From contig CAIIXF020000006.1 in assembly GCA_903813345.2 (NCBI GenBank), forward strand, positions 20,527,936 to 20,591,935: a DNA stretch of 64,000 nt, given 5' to 3'. The number at the start of each line of letters is the position of its first letter. Within the stretch, counting starts at the first letter, position 1. Positions 47,804 to 61,723 of this stretch are shown here, piece after piece. The notes under the pieces are model-generated. The model had not been told where the DNA came from, searched no databases, and saw nothing but the letters and a program-made list of their open reading frames with translations. The translations under genes and the position numbers were made by a program. Source of the DNA: Owenia fusiformis. Its lineage: Eukaryota > Annelida > Polychaeta > Sabellida > Oweniidae.

Positions 47804-50800
47804 CATGCAGCATAATGAACAAATGTGAAATGTGTTGATATCCCATGCTCACAATTAAGTCATTAGACTCATCAACATATCTAGCACTGTGGCATTCATC
47901 AAGTTCTATTACAATTTAGCATGCAAGGCCTAGCTCCCATGGGTCTGCTTGAACTGTGGTTAGATTAACACCATGAAAGAAAGGGAAATTACCAATAGCG
48001 CTAATTTGTCAAACATTCGATTAGCTATGGGGAGAATGAATAGACTCTCAAGACATAATAATATGATAACAAGGAGAGGAGCATCCGATTTTCATTATGC
48101 ATGTGTGATTAGAACATATTTTGGGTTAGATACTTGTAAGTACAAAAACAAAGATCTGAAGAATGGTATTAATGAAAGTGAGCTTTGATCAATATTGATG
48201 GATGAAGTCTTATATTGGCCTCTGATGTGTTTAAAGCTAAATGGATCAAGCAGATGAATTATTGCATCTTAATGAACAATTTGCTATATAGATGGATCAC
48301 CAGATGGCAGCAGGTGTGTTGGTAGGGCCAGAATACTATTTCAAATATATAGAGCTCATTTGTAAAATTTCTTAATTAATCAAGTTTTTCCATTTGCATT
48401 TATGTAAATATGCCATTAGAATGTTATTATATGATCTTGTTAATAGATTATGATTTAACATGAAAATTGTGATCCTTAAAAGAGTAAATTAACTTTAAGA
48501 GATTGTCTAACATTGTGTCAATAGGGATTTAGTCTGACCTTTCTAGAAAACTTAAAAATCCTAAAAATCTGAATAAAGGTTTAATAACTGTACAAAGATC
48601 AAAATTGTACTAATAGAAAATTATACACAGAATTCAAATATGCTATCAAATAGATGAAAATGTTGGTATTTTAATGTTTAAAAATACAGGTCTCCTAAAA
48701 TCTCATCAAAAATAAGATTTCCAAGCTATTTAGCAAATCTCTATTAATCTGAGTAGATGTATAACAGCTGCATCTGCATGATAAAAACATTATTATATTA
48801 TGTCACTGTCATATTCCTCCCATCTCTTTTATTGGGCTACCGTACTGTCATGTGACAAAAAATGACATTTAGTGTATTCCATGCTCAAAAGCATGTGGTG
48901 TTTTTCAGTGCTAAATTCCCCCTGTATTTATTTTGATTTTGATTTGAAACTATATTTATTCTGGGTAGCTTATCTACTTTTTGTTCTTTTGGATAGCCCT
49001 TTTCCTAATTTATCATTGCAACAAGTGATATTACAATGCACATTTGCTCAACAGAGTGGAGCGAGAAATATCCAGAGATATAATGTTACTCGACAGCAGA
49101 ACAATACCTATAGCTGTAGAGATTATTGACTGTAATTACACCCGTATGCATCTGTACATGAGGAACAGACAATACTGAATGAAGAAATGCTCACATTGTC
49201 GTATTGGGGTTCACCATCACCATGACAACACTAATCTATAAACTAGATTTACTGGCGTCGCTCTAGAGGTATTCTTTTATGGCAAGAATAATGCAGAAAA
49301 AATAGGCTGAATGCATAAGTTATGGCAGGCATAATTTGACCAGTCTGTCTCTGTTAATTGAATGCATTATATAATTTATTTTATGAGCTTGATTTTCTGT
49401 ATACTGTCAGTAATAATTTACTTCAGATTTGTAATAGAGACAAAAATATAGTCGGTAAAGTTTGCCTAGGTAAAGTAGCATTGCTGATAAATGAATGGTC
49501 TATTTCTTTAGTGTTCCCCTATGTATTTCTCCATCAGTAGTTGGCATTTGTAGATGGCCACTGGTTTCATAGAAGAGTCGGTAATTTCATTATCCTTAGT
49601 AGAATATGCAAAGTGCTAACTTAACCTCCCTAATGGGAAAGGATTTGAGTTGATCCAAGAGTTCACAAAATGTTCAATTCAGTCTGAGGCATAAACCACC
49701 AAAAATGCACAATAATCTATGTATATTTACACAGGGCAATTTACCAATCAGCCATATTTTGGGGTTTTGCATTCATTTAGCAAATCGCTTCCTCGTGTTA
49801 GAACATTTACTGTAATCTACCAGAGGTTCAATGATTTTCAGTTTCCCATTATCAGCATCGGAAATGGTATAATCAGAAATAGAAAAGTACCTACAATTTT
49901 ATTGATTATAAATTCTTTTTATCCCATCAAATAAAAGTTCTCTCCGTTATCGGTATCTTTTCATCTACTGTGTTTTTATACCTAATCATAACAACCATTC
50001 ATTCCTTCAATTTTGCAAAGAAAGATTATTGTCTTGTAGACAGCTTCCGAATATATTTTTTTGAATTGAGCCAATAGATATTTTTAAATCAATGGAATGC
50101 TACATTTTGACACCATAGTACCATTTTTGTAGTTTTTTGTTAATACACAGTATATTCAAAAATAAATTCTATGTGTTTGTTATTGATAAAAGATGGTTTA
50201 TAGGGCTCTTTCTCATTTTGAGACTTTAATAATTGTTCCTCAGCCTCAAGTTTCTAATGGGTAAGTTCTCTGTTCTTATTTCATCACATTCAATGATAAC
50301 ACGTACAGCATAAATCTTATTTGCAACAGATAAATGTTCATGTCTTATGAGATTCTATTTATAGAAATTAATACTGCGAAATTGTGGCTCAATTTTGCAA
50401 CTTCAAAGGCTGCATTGAAAATTAAAGGGATAAATCTAGTTTCTTGTGTAAATGATCCTTTTTCAAATGCATCATACGAGTAAGTACAGTAATTGCAATA
50501 GGCAATTGTTAGGCACATTTTGGGTATGGATCAAAAGAAAAACAAACAAATCCAAACGAACACATACATAATCCTTCCAAGTACATATAAGACAGCTCAA
50601 TCATTTTATTCTAACATTCTACGGTATTTCAAAAAAGCAATTTAAAGGAATTGACTTGTTAAGATAAGGTATTTGGTTGTTCGCTAGTTTCATTTCAACA
50701 GAAACAATTCTCTTATCATTTCACAAGTAGCAAAACGTCTACATTTTCACTAAAATAGCAACAGGCTGCTGGTAATCAGTGATTCAACATAACATCGTTC

Positions 50801-53109
50801 ATTCTTGAGTATTGTAACTTGCCTTTACATAAATAGATGCACTTCAAATTATCAAGGTGCCAGAAGGTAGCTACCAATTTCACCACCAGGTGGCTAATTC
50901 AGGTCAGATAACATGGTAGATAAAGGAATAGTTCCCCTAAACTTGAATTTTCAGTCTTTGATATGGTTGCTATAACCAACAATTATCTGCTATCCTTACT
51001 AAGTAAGAATGGTTAAATAATTCTCAATGCATTGGATATTTCCAGTTGGCTGCCATCTTGAACGATTTCGTACTCACTGACCAGTTTGATTTTTCGATTT
51101 TCTGCAATGTTATTAATAGGTCATTGTTGTTTACTAAATGCTAGTGTCACAGAGAAACTCTAAAAGAAACAATCAATGATGGACTTATAAGACCAATGAA
51201 ATGTCATGAAATGAATCAATGTTACTTTGAAGTCTCAGCAGGAAGGAATGTTTTCTATGTATGTCTATTGAACACCGATAGAATCAATCTAGTATTTCTA
51301 TTGAATCCTGGAACATCTTAAAGGTTATTCAATCATTGGTAGAAGATTAATCCGGAAAGGATTTCTATAATTGCAATATTCTTATCAAATAACTTCTTTT
51401 ATGATAACTATTTTATCATCGTCACATTTTGGCTTCGCTTCTTTCTTGTTATTTAAGGATGTATTATATGAAGAGGATAGAGGTAAATATGGACTGTGGC
51501 ATCCTGGATGACATCTGTCTTATCTATTGGCTGTCATGGTTTCCTTAATAATTCATACATCGATTCTGATTTTGATCATATGACCTTCTCCATCAAAGAA
51601 TTCAGAATGGGAAGCTTTGAATATTTCACACATAGAGATATATATTCAAATAATCATCACCGTTTTTGTTGTATAACCCATGAATTACTTTCGACTCCAA
51701 GAGCCCAACCAGAAATAACATGGCTTGCCATGATAGAGGTAATACAGATCTCCCTTGATAAAAGCATTAGACTACATATGATAATCCATAAATAGAGTCA
51801 ACCATCATCTGGTGCCTGCTTTTCCATTTCTATGATCTCTGGTATTGGTCTGGATCAATAGTTGTTAAATCTTGCCATAAAGAATAACATATGACAAGTA
51901 ATTTGTTTAGAAAATTGCATTTTATGATTAACGATGCGGTAGTCGATCATAATTATTCTCGTTTGGTTGTTAACGTTGGAAAGAATAAGGTTATCAAACG
52001 TGCGAAGCCGCAGTAAACTCATACGCATCATGCCATTATGATCATAAATCGATAAGGTCATAAAGTGTTACAAAAATGGTTTATCCTAAATTAAATGCAC
52101 CCAATGGAATGAGATTTATTCAATATAAGCTCTGGTATATAGCATTGCTATATTCAGTAATATCAAGGATTGTTGCTGCAATCAACTGATGTCATAACAT
52201 ATAAAAGAGGGAATCCATATATTCTGATAAATATGCTCTTTACACTGGAGCAAAAATGAGACGCAGCAAAATGTCATTCCCTTGAGCCAATATGTTTATA
52301 TATGTTCCAACATGACCTTCTAGGATCATCAACAGGTAATTCTAGGCCAATCAATACAGTAATAACACTAAATAACAGATTATATTCTGATGTTCTCAGA
52401 TATCATCAATTGATCATCCAAGCTTCATATATTCGTTTGCACATATTAGGTCCATCTTCGTTCACTCAGCTTCCACCGCAGTGAAGACAGAGTGTGGGAA
52501 GATGCATTAGGTCAGGGGAAACATTTTCCAAGATACCTATTGTGTTGGAGATAGAAGGGATTCATATATCTGATTGAAAAAATAAACATTGCATAGTGAA
52601 ATAAAAATGTTAGAGGTGACTTGATATAATGGCACCAACTATTAATGGCTTTATCACCATGCTCAACCACTTCATCTCATTTCATCTCAGTCATGGTTTT
52701 GCAAGCGAACCAGAAGAATGTGTTGACTTATCAGAATGGACCTTTCCTTCACGCTATTAAATTCAACACAGGCTAATTCCAGTATTAATATCGGTTCTAT
52801 TTTGTATTTAAGTACATGACAGACAACAAGCAATGAAGGAAACATACAAGAAAAGCTTGCTGACATAACATCTAAATGATTGCTTCAATATAAGACGAGG
52901 CTTCCTGCAGCTTAGAGAAAATTGGATCATCTAAAAATACACTAATAGATCTGTTTCCTTCTGCTGTTTTTACATAAATTATACCTCACATAAAACATCA
53001 TGGAAAGGAATTATCTCATCAAAAGCAATAATTCCTCAATGCATAGTGTTCATGGTCACGTATGAGAATGTTCAGTGGGTGAGTTATATCTGTCTATACT
53101 GGTAATGAA

Positions 53110-53538
53110 TAGGGGTCCCACGATACAGTATCTTCAATTTCGATATGAGCAACGATATTTACCTCACGATACGATACAAACGATACGAGCAATGTAAGTG
53201 CGTAACAAATAAATTTATTTAATAAAAACAAATACGTTAACAAGACAAATGTCAACCGCTGAACTTTGAACGTGGAAAATTTCTTTCTTTTTCTCCATTT
53301 TTTACCGGAAACCGGAAATACATTCTACGCCGGATTACGCTAGGCGGATAACAAAATGGAAACGGGACAATGGGTAGATACAATCGTATTTAAGCTGCTT
53401 TGGAGCATGATTTTGCTGTTTTGGGGAGTTAAAAACGATACAATTTTTTAATTGATATTCAAGGTGAGTATCGATACGCTCGTATCGTGGCGTATTGCTC
53501 GAGCGCTCGAGCAAATCCGAGCAATTGCGGGACCCCTA
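53110..53538. mobile_element. hAT-type non-autonomous element
   Basis: 429 bp with perfect 10-bp terminal inverted repeats TAGGGGTCCC and GGGACCCCTA, flanked by a perfect 8-bp target-site duplication GTAATGAA (53102-53109 and 53539-53546). The interior has clustered CGATAC words. Eight-base duplication and the TAGGGG end fit the hAT superfamily. No transposase frame. Confidence 0.93.
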
Positions 53539-53546
53539 GTAATGAA

Positions 53547-56500
53547 TGGTTGTCATGTCAGATAACTGTTCCATAGAACAAAATGAAATTATCAAAGAAG
53601 AAGGAAGAAAAAAAACAGAAATATTCTACGTATACAAAGAAATGAAAGAAAATAATCAATAAAAAAAAGTAAGCAAAGAAATGCAAAAAATTATCCAAAT
53701 GATCAACAATTAGAATCCATTTCTTATCACTCACTAAGATTCCACAATCACAAAGCGTTGTAAATAATTCTAATTCCATCAAGAATTCAAAGACGGCAAG
53801 GGGAGTATTGCATCTCATTCTGAGGAAAACATATTGATCAGTACGCGCCTATTTGCTCAGGTTCAACAGTAAAGAATACCATACCATAAGCTTGGTGTCC
53901 TTCGCATATTGACAGAGATCCAACATATGAAAGTTTCATGCACCTTCTATAAACAATATGCAGAGGTAAATATTTTATTTTCAGATAAATGCTAATGGTG
54001 AAATTAGTCAACGAAGATAATAGATAATTCATGGAACTGCTATTGATGAGGTTAAGAAACACATTTAGCTGAAGTAAGAAAGCAGTAATTCATTCATTTT
54101 TCACAGATTTCAGAGATAATCTTACATAATAACTGGGTTAATTCATATTTTTCTATTCGAGATTGCAGTAAAACCTTTGTGCTGTTTCACTAATTTTCAT
54201 TTTCGAATAAAGGGAATATACCGAGGCATGATTAAGCATGATTGATGTAACATTTATTTTACATATTGGTAATTACTTTATTGCTGTTATTCACTTTTCC
54301 AATACGAGTGAATGTAGCATAAGCATAATTCAAAAGTGAAATTGCAATATCGACACAATTTTCTTGTTCGATCTGAGCATCACCCTCCTTTAAAAGACTC
54401 AAATGTTATTCTGTTATTTTTCAGATATTTCTTCTCTAATCTGCAAATGGTGTCAGATTTTCATGTATTTCTGGTTGTCTCAACATTTCAACATTTCTCG
54501 ACCTTACCCTGATTCATCGTAAAGTCCTTTACCAAATGCATTGCTCCTATTGATCAAAAGATTAAGTAAAAGAGACAAATTACATGTTCACTTCTTGATA
54601 GATTTCTATTTTTTCCATAGTTCACGCATCATTTCAGTTTCTGTTCCAATTTCCCTTTCCCTTACCTTCCCCATTGCATTTCCCCGATTTTTATATCACC
54701 ATGGCAACCCTTTATACAGTTCAGACTGTGAGCATGCATATTCATATTATTCCAGTCTTTCCTTTTACAAATGACTACAATATTACTCTGAGACTAAAAG
54801 AAATATTCTACTAATAGATATTAGATATAGCTATTTTTAGAGATGCTAAGTCAAATGTATTAGCTAAGAGTGTGTTGAACCAATCAGCATCAAGTAAATA
54901 AAATATTATATCAGAACATCGTTTTTTAATGAATAGTACAGTAAAATAGGGTAAAAATACCAAAGAATATAACAAAACTCCAAATTCTATAAAACTTTCA
55001 GGAAATCTGACCTAGATTCTTGCCTTAAAGAAAATTTAAGTAAATAAAGTCATAGCCTGAGTTCTATTTTAATCGAGGGTTCCATTAGAGAAAGTAGCAT
55101 CTCTTTTACGAATCAAACGAAATTGCTCTATGTAATATGAAGTCATATATTCACATGATCAATTCATATTTCTGTGCATACAGGAGATGAATTCTACGTC
55201 AATGATGTATCACTAGGTGCTACCCAGGGTTTACCTAGACGCTTAAAGTTGTGGAAATAATGAACAGATATATTTACAATCTCCTTAAATCAGCCCTTGG
55301 TATTATTACCAATGATCAATTATCGGAAACTAGCTTTGACAGCTATTTATTTATAAGACGAGTCTATGCCATCATTTTCAAACTAGAAAATACTGGTAAA
55401 AAGAGTGAAATCACCAAGGAATATAGTAGATAGGCAGGCATGGATAAGTACTTTTAAGTAGTTGCCACTTTCCAATAAAAAGAAATAGTACATTAAGGTT
55501 ACAAAGGGAGGGAATCAGCGAAAAATATGCAATGACGAGTTTGAAATGTTTGGACGGTAACAAGTCAAAGTTGTTAATCTTTGGATTCAGGCCTCGGGCT
55601 TATTCATTAAACCAATGTAAAGATGTCTAAAACTAATAAGGAGTTGTGTAATAAGTGAAAAGCTTTCCAGGTGTAAACCAAGAGGCAATTGATGATTAAC
55701 TATTACCTGTGTAACATATGCTGTTTGGATGTTTTCAAAATAGAACTATAATTCTTATGACATGCACCAGCAAAACAGCCTTAATATAATTATTTTTCGC
55801 AGAACTTTAAATAACTGAGTATATGTACATGCTTGACTAAAACATTTAAAATATAACCATTATAATTTATAATGGGTTTATATAGAGAAAATTTGTTAAG
55901 GAGTTGTCTTCTGCGCCAGTTTTTCAAACTGACCGCCAAAACTCTTCAAAGTAGGTCAACCAATCAGAAGCCAGGAAGAAGGGTAATTATAATAGCGTCA
56001 CCTGAACCTCCGTACTTTCCGCTGAAAGCTCCGCTGTTCTTTCCTGGATTTACATTGTTATTAAGCTGATTACAAGTAAGTAAGCTTTACTTTCCCACCT
56101 CCTCCCCTTGCTACCTCCTTAGCAGCTGGGGCATTTTTTATAAAGCCCCACCTAAACTATATGACAATTACCATAAAGAGATTAATTCTGTCATATGCTT
56201 ATGCAAGTCTTTTCCAGCTTTATGGGCTTAAGAGTTTCTAGTAAGTAGTGAAACGGCGCAGAAGATTTAAACTCCCGTTAGGCAACAACTAACAATTGCG
56301 TCCAGTTTCCGATCATTAGTTTACTAGAAAAAATTTATGAGAAATATAAATACATATTAAGAATTTCACTTGACATAATTTATGAGCCTAAAATGAGAGC
56401 TTTATATATTTGACTAAACTACCAAGTAGTTAATTTTCACATAAAAGATAAAATCTAAATCCAATCCCTTTAACAAATGACAATTCCCTACACTCATACC

Positions 56501-59500
56501 AAGAATAATTCCCTGGTACTTCAGATAAAAATCCATCAATTCTTTATATTCTCTTGTATATTGATCGAGTTATAGACACAATAAAAGATGCAAATGTACA
56601 CGATATAGATGAACAATACCCATGAATGTACAATTCTACATGTACCATACTGTTTCATTACGTACAAGTATATTGATATTTTTCATCATACTCTCTAAAA
56701 CGTCATCTGGTTCTTTGTCATATTCTTATCAATTAGTCATTAGTTAGTAAAATGTCGAAGTATGCATGAGATAAAACAATGCCTGAATACCTGGAATAAT
56801 ATCGATTTCTATTATATTATATAAAATACATTGTTATATAGCATCATAAAGGTAGGTTGAGTAGAATGAGTAATCTTGACAATTAAACGTTGGTAGTTTT
56901 CATATGGATGACTACCTGACAATGTAATGCCTAATTCAGTTCCAAGGTCATCCTATTTTAGTTAGTGTTCATCATGATGTATGATGTCATTTAATTTCAT
57001 GTCATCTCATTTATCAATCCAAACAATTGTTCACTTGAGAGATATTATATCTAAAAACCTGCATAATGGCAACTAATGATATTGAAAAAACTCATATTAT
57101 CGCAATAGTTGGAGTATCAAATCATCACACTGGTATGTCCTTCCTCTTTATTTGCTTCACAACCTTAAAATTCATCGTTTGACACTGTAGTCATATCATA
57201 ATAATCTCAAATGCTAGCAAGAGAGATCCATTCACAAGCCAACCAGCAATAGATAACAAAATTTCTGCTAAATCTGAATGATTATTATGCAGTGTCTTCA
57301 ATCCCTAGAGCGATTAGAGAGATAATTATCCAATGAAGATGGATGAACATTTCTCCATAGCTTTATTTTTTACTAACATGTAATAACAAAAGTTCACAGT
57401 TCTTTCTGTGAAAACATTGTTCCTCCTGTCAAAGTAAAGCTTTTAGGAGGGGAAGGATTCTGTCCAGGTTACGACAAGGCCCTGATATGATGCAAAAACT
57501 ATTCTATTTTTTCTATTCTATTGAAAGTCCAAGGTTCGAACCATGCCTGAACCCCAATGAAGCCTCCAGACTTTAATATCTGAATAATTAGATATGCATA
57601 TCATTTCTATAAACATTTTTGAAACTAGATCCAAACTCAGTGCTCTGTTAATAAGTTCAAATGTGTTGAGTTTCTCCAGTTATCAGAGAGTTTACATGTG
57701 GTGAGAGATTAACAGGTGCTTGCCATAAAAACAACAAATGCTTCTAAGTTTACTTGCCTTTCAAATTCCTTTATCTTTGGACTACCTAAATTAAGGTGGC
57801 TATGCATTCTGATACTCATAGCATCTTTCTGTTTCACCTGAAACCTCAGGGCTGAGAAGAAATGAGATGTCATGGTGTATCATGATGGTGGCTATGTGGC
57901 CTATTTATTAAGAGTATTATACTGTTCTTCACTTCACATTGTATCAAAAGTTCTATGTTGATTTCAGTAGGAACTTGATGTACATAAATCATATCTTTGG
58001 TAAAATCATGGTGTGGAAGGTCAAACTAATATCATGAAATGGTAGAACAATGAATGCTATGCTCAAAAGGTACAGAGAGCCAGTGGTTTAAAACAGAAAC
58101 AGTCCTCATTAAACTCCATTCGATCAATAAAAAACAGCCTGTTGTCACTATAAACATAGACATATCTAAGTGTATCAAACCATAAACCTCATGAAATAAA
58201 TTTCAATCAGCCTGCAACTCCCACTCAAAGCGCTTATGACATTAACATCATTGGTTAAAACGACTATTTAGGGAGCAGTACATGAAATTATGCTATGGGG
58301 GAAATACAGCAGCTACTAAAAATATACAAAAAACGAGTTTATACATTGCCAGTGGCCTATTAAAAATATTATGACAGCATTTACTGTACACTGTATTAGC
58401 TTCAATCTATTGCTTTCCAGGGAAATCAAAATGAAATTTTCTACTTGTAATTGACTAATTTGAATATTTCCTCCTATGGCACTTGACATTTTGAACTCCC
58501 AAAGAACAAGCTAATGCAGGAGAGGATTTCGATATTGACATTGGAAAGGGGATGATTAACAAAATATTTTTGAAAAGCTCTTCAAAGTATTTACCCTCTC
58601 CATTCAAATTGGGCTTCATTAAAAGGGACCTTCTTTCTTCTTTCTTCGAATTAACCTCTGGGTCTACAGTATCAAGATTTGCCCCCCCCCTCCTTTACCC
58701 ATGAGAAGTCACCTTTATTACTTTGCAGTTGATTTTCAAGACCCTTTCCATTCTTTTTTACTCAGTAAGAGGGGAGGCGAGCAAACATCATCTTCATGAG
58801 ACTATATAAGAGATAGATATACTCTAGTTTTAACATTCTGGTATGCTAGAGCCCCTCTTATCTGCCATTTGTGAAGGAAAAAGACAAAGGGGGCGTGGCT
58901 ATCCCAATGTAGTTTTAATCGTTCATGCCAAATAGGTTTTACTGCATACTGCTTGTGTGTAATTTGATGATCTCAGAAGAGCAATTCACTGTTTACAACT
59001 CTTAGCCACATTCAGGATGGTGTAAAATAACACTGTACTCTAACATTAAAGTCATATATGGACCAATCTCCAATTTCAGTCAACAAACACTATAGTGATT
59101 TTGTTGGAAGAAAAAATACATGCTTACACATATTTAAAACTATTTTCATCAAATGGGATGTGTTAAACTTCCATTTGCGTATCATGGAATTTATTAGGTC
59201 ATCTTCACCATGTGTTAATGACAAATAGGGTCAGATAGTTCTCAAATTCAACATGTTGTTATTTGGACTTAATTTCCCTCTTTTCATATATACCCAGTTG
59301 TATTCATCACTTCAGACATTTTAGTACAATGAGTGGTTTGTTGGAAGATTCATTTCGCCCACATAAATATAGTATCTTCTATCTCTTATGTATGTATGTA
59401 TATATTTATTGCCCTTTATATAAAGGAGATACATATAAGTATTTATATATTAAGACTATGGCGAATCAGAATGCCCCCCTCCCCCTCCCACTGTTAAAAC

Positions 59501-61620
59501 GCCACAACCTGTTGGGAAAAAGAAGGATGTGATGATTACTGAAACGTCTCTCCCTGAAATGACATGAAATGAAAACACACCCATCAGCACCCAATATAGA
59601 GATCATTAGAGCAAGCAATAAAACTCAAGTGAAATTTTCCCTCATTTTGTATATTTCAACATCATTTTACATATTCTCACTCTGAAATCTCCATAATAGC
59701 TGATCAAGATCCAAAGTAGATTGATTCTCTATAAGGCGTAGGGAAATTTTCAACACTTGGGTGGATTCTTAACTGGGAACAAGTTAATTTAAACTTCAAT
59801 GCTAAAGTATATAGAATTCTGAATGAATGTTTTTTTCTAATAATGCTCATCACATCCCTTTGTCTCATTCTGATATTCATGTAGAAACGCCGTTTCGGTG
59901 CCAAATTTCGGTGCCATTTCGACACCAACTGGACTTACTAGTCTGGTGGCAAAGTTTGGTGTTGAAAGGTTTCGGTGCTGGAACGGTGTCGAAAGGTTTC
60001 GGTGTCAAAAGGTTTCAGTGTCAAAAGGTTTCAGTGTCGAAACGGTGCCGGAATAGCGCCAAATTTTTTTGCTGCCGAAACGGCGCCGAATTTTATTGAC
60101 TGTGTAAGATGCTGTCATTTGTAGACTCAAGAAGGGAGGAGATAATATGGTTTATCATGATGGTACATGTAAAAGATTACAAAGATATTACAACACATGT
60201 TTTAATTAGGCGAACATGTTTTACTTATCTACAGTGGACAGTGTAATGCTGAAGTATGAGGGCCTAATTGGGTTATGGTTATTAGGTTATGACTAGTGTT
60301 AGGTTCAAAGATAAAATTAAGATTACTGTCAGCTATCTTTGACATTTATATTGACCTTAATCCACCAGGCTTTTCCCTTATAAATGGGGTGAGTTGAATA
60401 AATTATAGTTTCCTGGGTCTAATATTCAACTGAGACATCACTGGCAAATCTGGGACAGGGAACAAGAAAACGTTTATTAAGTTTTCCAAATTTGGCCCAA
60501 TTACTGGTTTTAGGAGCCCAATTTAAATATAAAAAATATGCACTCCCCCTTGATTGTTTTCAGATCCCCCTCGACCTTATATTCAAAGGGTTAATATTTT
60601 GTTGTTAAGTTCTTGTAACTTTAACTTGAAGTCAATGTGAGGTGAGGAAAGTTAATATGTTGGTACAAATCTTTCTGAAAGCTGACATAAATAACCTTTT
60701 ATTTGTAGGTATTAAATTCTCCCCAAAACATGTATGGAAACATCAATGGCAGAGAAAATGATACTCACATCTTTAACCTAGGGACAAGGTCAAAATACTG
60801 ATGTACGCCTACATAATATAAAGGCTCGGTGAGTTTTAAACATACACCACACCGATTTAAAAAAAATACATTTTTTATTTGAAAACAATCAATAAATCCT
60901 CAATTGTGATTTTGGAGAAGAGGGGAGGGGGGTGTCAATCCTCATGCATCTCTGACTTCCAATGTGGTTATAACACAACTGGAAGGAGTAAATGAAACAT
61001 GGCCTTGTGAATCAAGATGGGGCCATGTCCAACAGTGAATACTGAGTGTAGCATTATTGCTCAGTCCAACTCTTTTCTGTTTTAGATATCATCTTTTGGC
61101 AAGTGAGAAGACCACATGTGTTTTTGGCCCACATATGTTGGAAGTCAACATGTCAAAATACTAAAAATACCCATGTAATATATCTATGTCATTCAAGATA
61201 CGTATCTTACCCAAACTTAAGATGATTCTCAGTTTCTATAAAATTTCCTCTACACCCTCATGACCACCCCCCCTCCCTAAACATCCCACAATTCAATATC
61301 TCTGGAGAAGAAGATGAGAGGGGTTTGACTTGTATGGTCTGTAGTCTTTGGTCAAATCCTATGCTACTCCAATGTAGCACAGGCTCTTGATAGGACTGAC
61401 ACATAAACAGGTGAAGCCCCCTTGGTGCTGCAAGAGGTTAAGCCACTGTCATTTGAGCCAGTCAGTGAGGAAACTTATAGGGGAGGGGGATGTCCAGAGA
61501 ATGATGAAAGACTAATGATTGCCATAGATCTATTATTAGTTTTTGATGCTTGGCAGTAGCCTGGCAAAAGCATGCAAAAAGATCTATCCTTAATAAAATT
61601 CCCTGTTAGGTATTTTTCTA
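53547..61620. other. No gene recognised
   Basis: AT-rich. Small open frames have no recognisable motif. A CCAAT/E2F-like patch (complement strand) lies at 55915-55970, and a palindromic GGTTTCGGTG repeat at 59884-60095. Confidence 0.5.
59884..60095. repeat. GGTTTCGGTG repeat with inverted ends
   Basis: Starts GAAACGCCGTTTCGGTGCC and ends GCCGAAACGGCGCCGAATTT, which pair imperfectly. The centre is an imperfect tandem of AAAGGTTTCGGTGTC (about 15-18 bp). GC-rich compared with its surroundings. Confidence 0.75.
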
Positions 61621-61723
61621 TAGTCTATCTACAAGCCTATGTGACCCTCCCCTCTACTTGACTAAAAACCTTCTCACTCTTGTTGTAGTGACGAGGGGGT
61701 CATAAGTGCTTGTAGCTAGACTA
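61621..61723. mobile_element. Small TA-flanked MITE, copy 2
   Basis: 103-bp copy of the element at 47697-47803, same orientation: TAGTCTATCTACAAGC to GCTTGTAGCTAGACTA, with the shared centre CCCTCTACTTGACTA. Its longer paired ends give the better view of the family terminus. Confidence 0.82.

Larger units (their letters stand above)
42341..53101. other. Tetraspanin upstream/intron 1, no gene seen
   Basis: AT-rich sequence lacking any exon I can support. It contains the CAGTGATCTCC repeat copy (42998-43080), a copy of the ATGGCAGGTGSTGACATTTG repeat near 46270 and a small TA-flanked MITE (47697-47803). Probably a long first intron, because tetraspanin exon 1 was not found nearer. Confidence 0.5.

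Noticed and set aside
55872-56069. 65-codon plus-strand frame
   Set aside because: No recognisable domain; overlaps a promoter-like patch on the other strand and has no supporting splice partners.
61195-61260. Minus-strand TTTGG|GTAAGATAC considered as a tetraspanin exon 1 donor
   Set aside because: All frames leading into it have stops close by and no hydrophobic segment.
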